A DNA stretch of 64,000 nucleotides, from the NCBI GenBank assembly GCA_043228905.1, contig JBHGNT010000014.1:11842001-11906000 (forward strand), given 5' to 3'. Shown piece by piece: positions 62,527 to 64,000 of the stretch. The position numbers and the translations under genes are program-made. The stretch is from Azolla caroliniana. Lineage: Eukaryota > Polypodiophyta. Below the pieces are notes generated by a model, which was not told the DNA's origin, did not search any database, and was given only the letters and a program-made list of their open reading frames with translations. How positions within the stretch are numbered: position 1 is the first letter of the stretch; each line of letters opens with the position of its first letter.

Positions 62527-64000
62527 CCGTGTACTACGCTAGCCGACGGCTCTCGACCGCGGAAAAGAATTACTCCACCACCGAGCGGGAGGCCCTCGGT
62601 ATGATTTATAGCATCAATAAATTCCGGCATTACCTCTTGGGCTGGAAATTTACCTTTCACGTGGATCACTCGGCCCTTCTTTATTTGGTCAATAAACAAG
62701 CCCTCATCGGACGGTTGGCTCGGTGGATGCTCCTACTCCAAGAGTTTGATTTCCAGATTCAGCATCAACTCGGGGTACAACATGCCGTCGCCGACTACTT
62801 ATGTCGTCTTGAGTCAGGGGAACCGGCGAAAACAACGTACGACGAACTACCGGACGCCAGCCTATTTAACCTGACCACGATGTCAGACGATAATGAAGAT
62901 GAATGGATCACGGAGATGACCCATTTTCTCACTACCGGTTTACCTCCCGAGCACATGCCCCTTGACACGAGAAAACGCCTAGCAGTGCGTAGCCGGAATT
63001 TTTGCCTTGTCTCGGACATTCTCTACCACAAAGGCTCGGATGGCATATGGCGTTGAGCGATTCGGCAATTCGAGTAGAACGCCGTTCTTCAGGAGGCCCA
63101 CCAGGGAGTAGCTGGGGGGCACTATGCCGGGGATTCCACGGCAAGGAAAGTTTGGCAAAGCGGATTGTGGTGGCCGACAACAAAGAGAGACGCTCACGAG
63201 TTTTGCCGGCAGTGCGATTTGTGCCAACGACTGGGGCAACCAATGGAACAGTCACGCATGCCACACCAGCCAATTCTTCCGTTGGACCCATTTCAAAAAT
63301 GGGGTTAGGATTTTGTAGGCCCTTTCAAACCACCCGTGGCCCGTACAGGGAATAGGTATATTATCGTTGCCACGGATTACTGCACCAAATGGGTCGAGGC
63401 TAAGGCACTCCGAGACAACACGGCGGCATCCACGGCTAAATTCGTGTACGAGCACCTCTAGTGCCGTTACGGATGCCCAATCGAGCTTGTTAGTGACCAA
63501 GGTGGGCACTTCATCAATCATATAATACGTGAGCTTACACACCACTACGCGGTGGCGCACAAGAAAAGCACACCATACTACCCGCAGGCGAACGGCTTGG
63601 CGGAATCGACCAATAAAATCCTCCAAACCATACTGAAGAAGATCGTCAATGAAAACAGGACCGATTGGGATGACAAACTCTAGAGCGCGTTGTGGGCGTA
63701 TCGTACGACTTTCAAAGCACGGCTCCCCGAGGCCCAATCCGAGCAATACCGGCTGGAACAACTCCTCGAACTCGGCGAAGACAGGCTTGAGAGTATGGCC
63801 CAGCTCAAACAACGCCAACGACAACGCAAGGCTTTCGTGGATCGACATCGAAACGGGCTGGAAAAGGAGCTCACCATCGGCAAACCGGTTCTTCTTTTTC
63901 AAACACGACTCGGGTCTATGCCAGGAAATTAAGATTTCGGTGGACCGGTCCATTATGGATTATCGACGAGTTCAACGGGACGTTCCAGCTCGGCACACTC
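62527..64000 (+). pseudogene. AthL2 RNase H and integrase, continuing past the window
   Basis: Resumes at VYYASRRLSTAEKNYSTTE with RNase H, then integrase. Stops interrupt at GIWR (TGA 63055-63057), at KWG before DFVGPF (TAG), at the Trp after YEHL (TAG) and at KL before SALWAYRT (TAG). The integrase core motifs SDQGGHF and NGLAEST remain. After AYRTTFK about 60 residues present in AthL1 are missing, and the frame continues at RLPEAQSEQYRLEQL and IGKPVLLFQTRLGSMPGN. The window ends in the C-terminal EPYWLT-type region. Confidence 0.85.

Larger units (their letters stand above)
45863..64000 (+). mobile_element. AthL2: second Athila-like element, split by CopC and GypB, 3' end outside window
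   Basis: 5' LTR 45863-46299, then gag (interrupted by CopC, 47012-52358), protease-RT (interrupted by GypB, 55405-62526), RNase H and integrase up to the window end. The proteins match AthL1 throughout. The 3' module seen in AthL1 would lie past 64000. Several TAG/TGA codons and a deletion in the integrase C-terminus show decay. Confidence 0.88.

Overview
This is nuclear DNA from a land plant. It is almost entirely LTR retrotransposons inserted into one another, with one recognisable host gene: an intronless lectin receptor-like kinase at 32.2-34.8 kb on the minus strand. The plant origin rests on that kinase, on Copia elements primed by initiator-Met tRNA, and on Ty3/gypsy elements of plant type. 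A chromovirus with a fungal/fish-style chromodomain and a receptor kinase with a divergent lectin domain make me lean to a seed-free vascular plant (lycophyte or fern) rather than a flowering plant. That lean is inference only. Element names used here (GypA-C, AthL1-2, Chr1-2, CopA-C) are local labels.

Left block, 1-29.5 kb. The outermost layer is an old minus-strand Copia (CopB), kept at 5109-5496 and 26901-28467. GypA, a decayed minus-strand Ty3/gypsy (1-5108, running off the window), sits in its integrase. CopA (5497-26900, plus strand, target duplication GGCTT) sits in its protease/pre-integrase region. CopA holds GypC (6941-21751), a gag-only element with two gag copies. The 3' LTR of GypC holds AthL1 (11836-21359, target duplication ATGAC), an Athila-like element with an extra coding module after pol. 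CopA also carries a solo Copia LTR (21847-22241) and a hAT-like element (25420-26296). A second solo LTR lies at 29087-29528.

Middle block, 29.5-41.5 kb. This is AT-rich. It contains the kinase gene with three exact-length 71-bp repeats directly upstream of its TATA box, a duplicated segment of about 0.8 kb, hAT-like MITEs, a tandem array that seems to derive from a chromovirus LTR/pol junction, a tRNA-like SINE head, and a gag-protease relic of a chromovirus (Chr1).

Right block, 41.5-64 kb. Chr2, a minus-strand chromovirus, is inserted in Chr1. AthL2 (45863 to the window end) is inserted in the gag of Chr2. AthL2 is itself split by CopC (47012-52358, minus strand, duplication TACCG, two stops, LTRs with one visible difference) and by GypB (55405-62526, plus strand, duplication CCGT, LTRs with one visible difference). 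GypB has open gag-protease and pol frames joined by a likely -1 frameshift site, so it looks like a potentially autonomous copy. GypA, GypB and GypC share LTR ends, primer-binding site and Gag type: GypB could be the autonomous member and GypC a non-autonomous satellite. No CRISPR, rRNA or convincing tRNA gene was seen.
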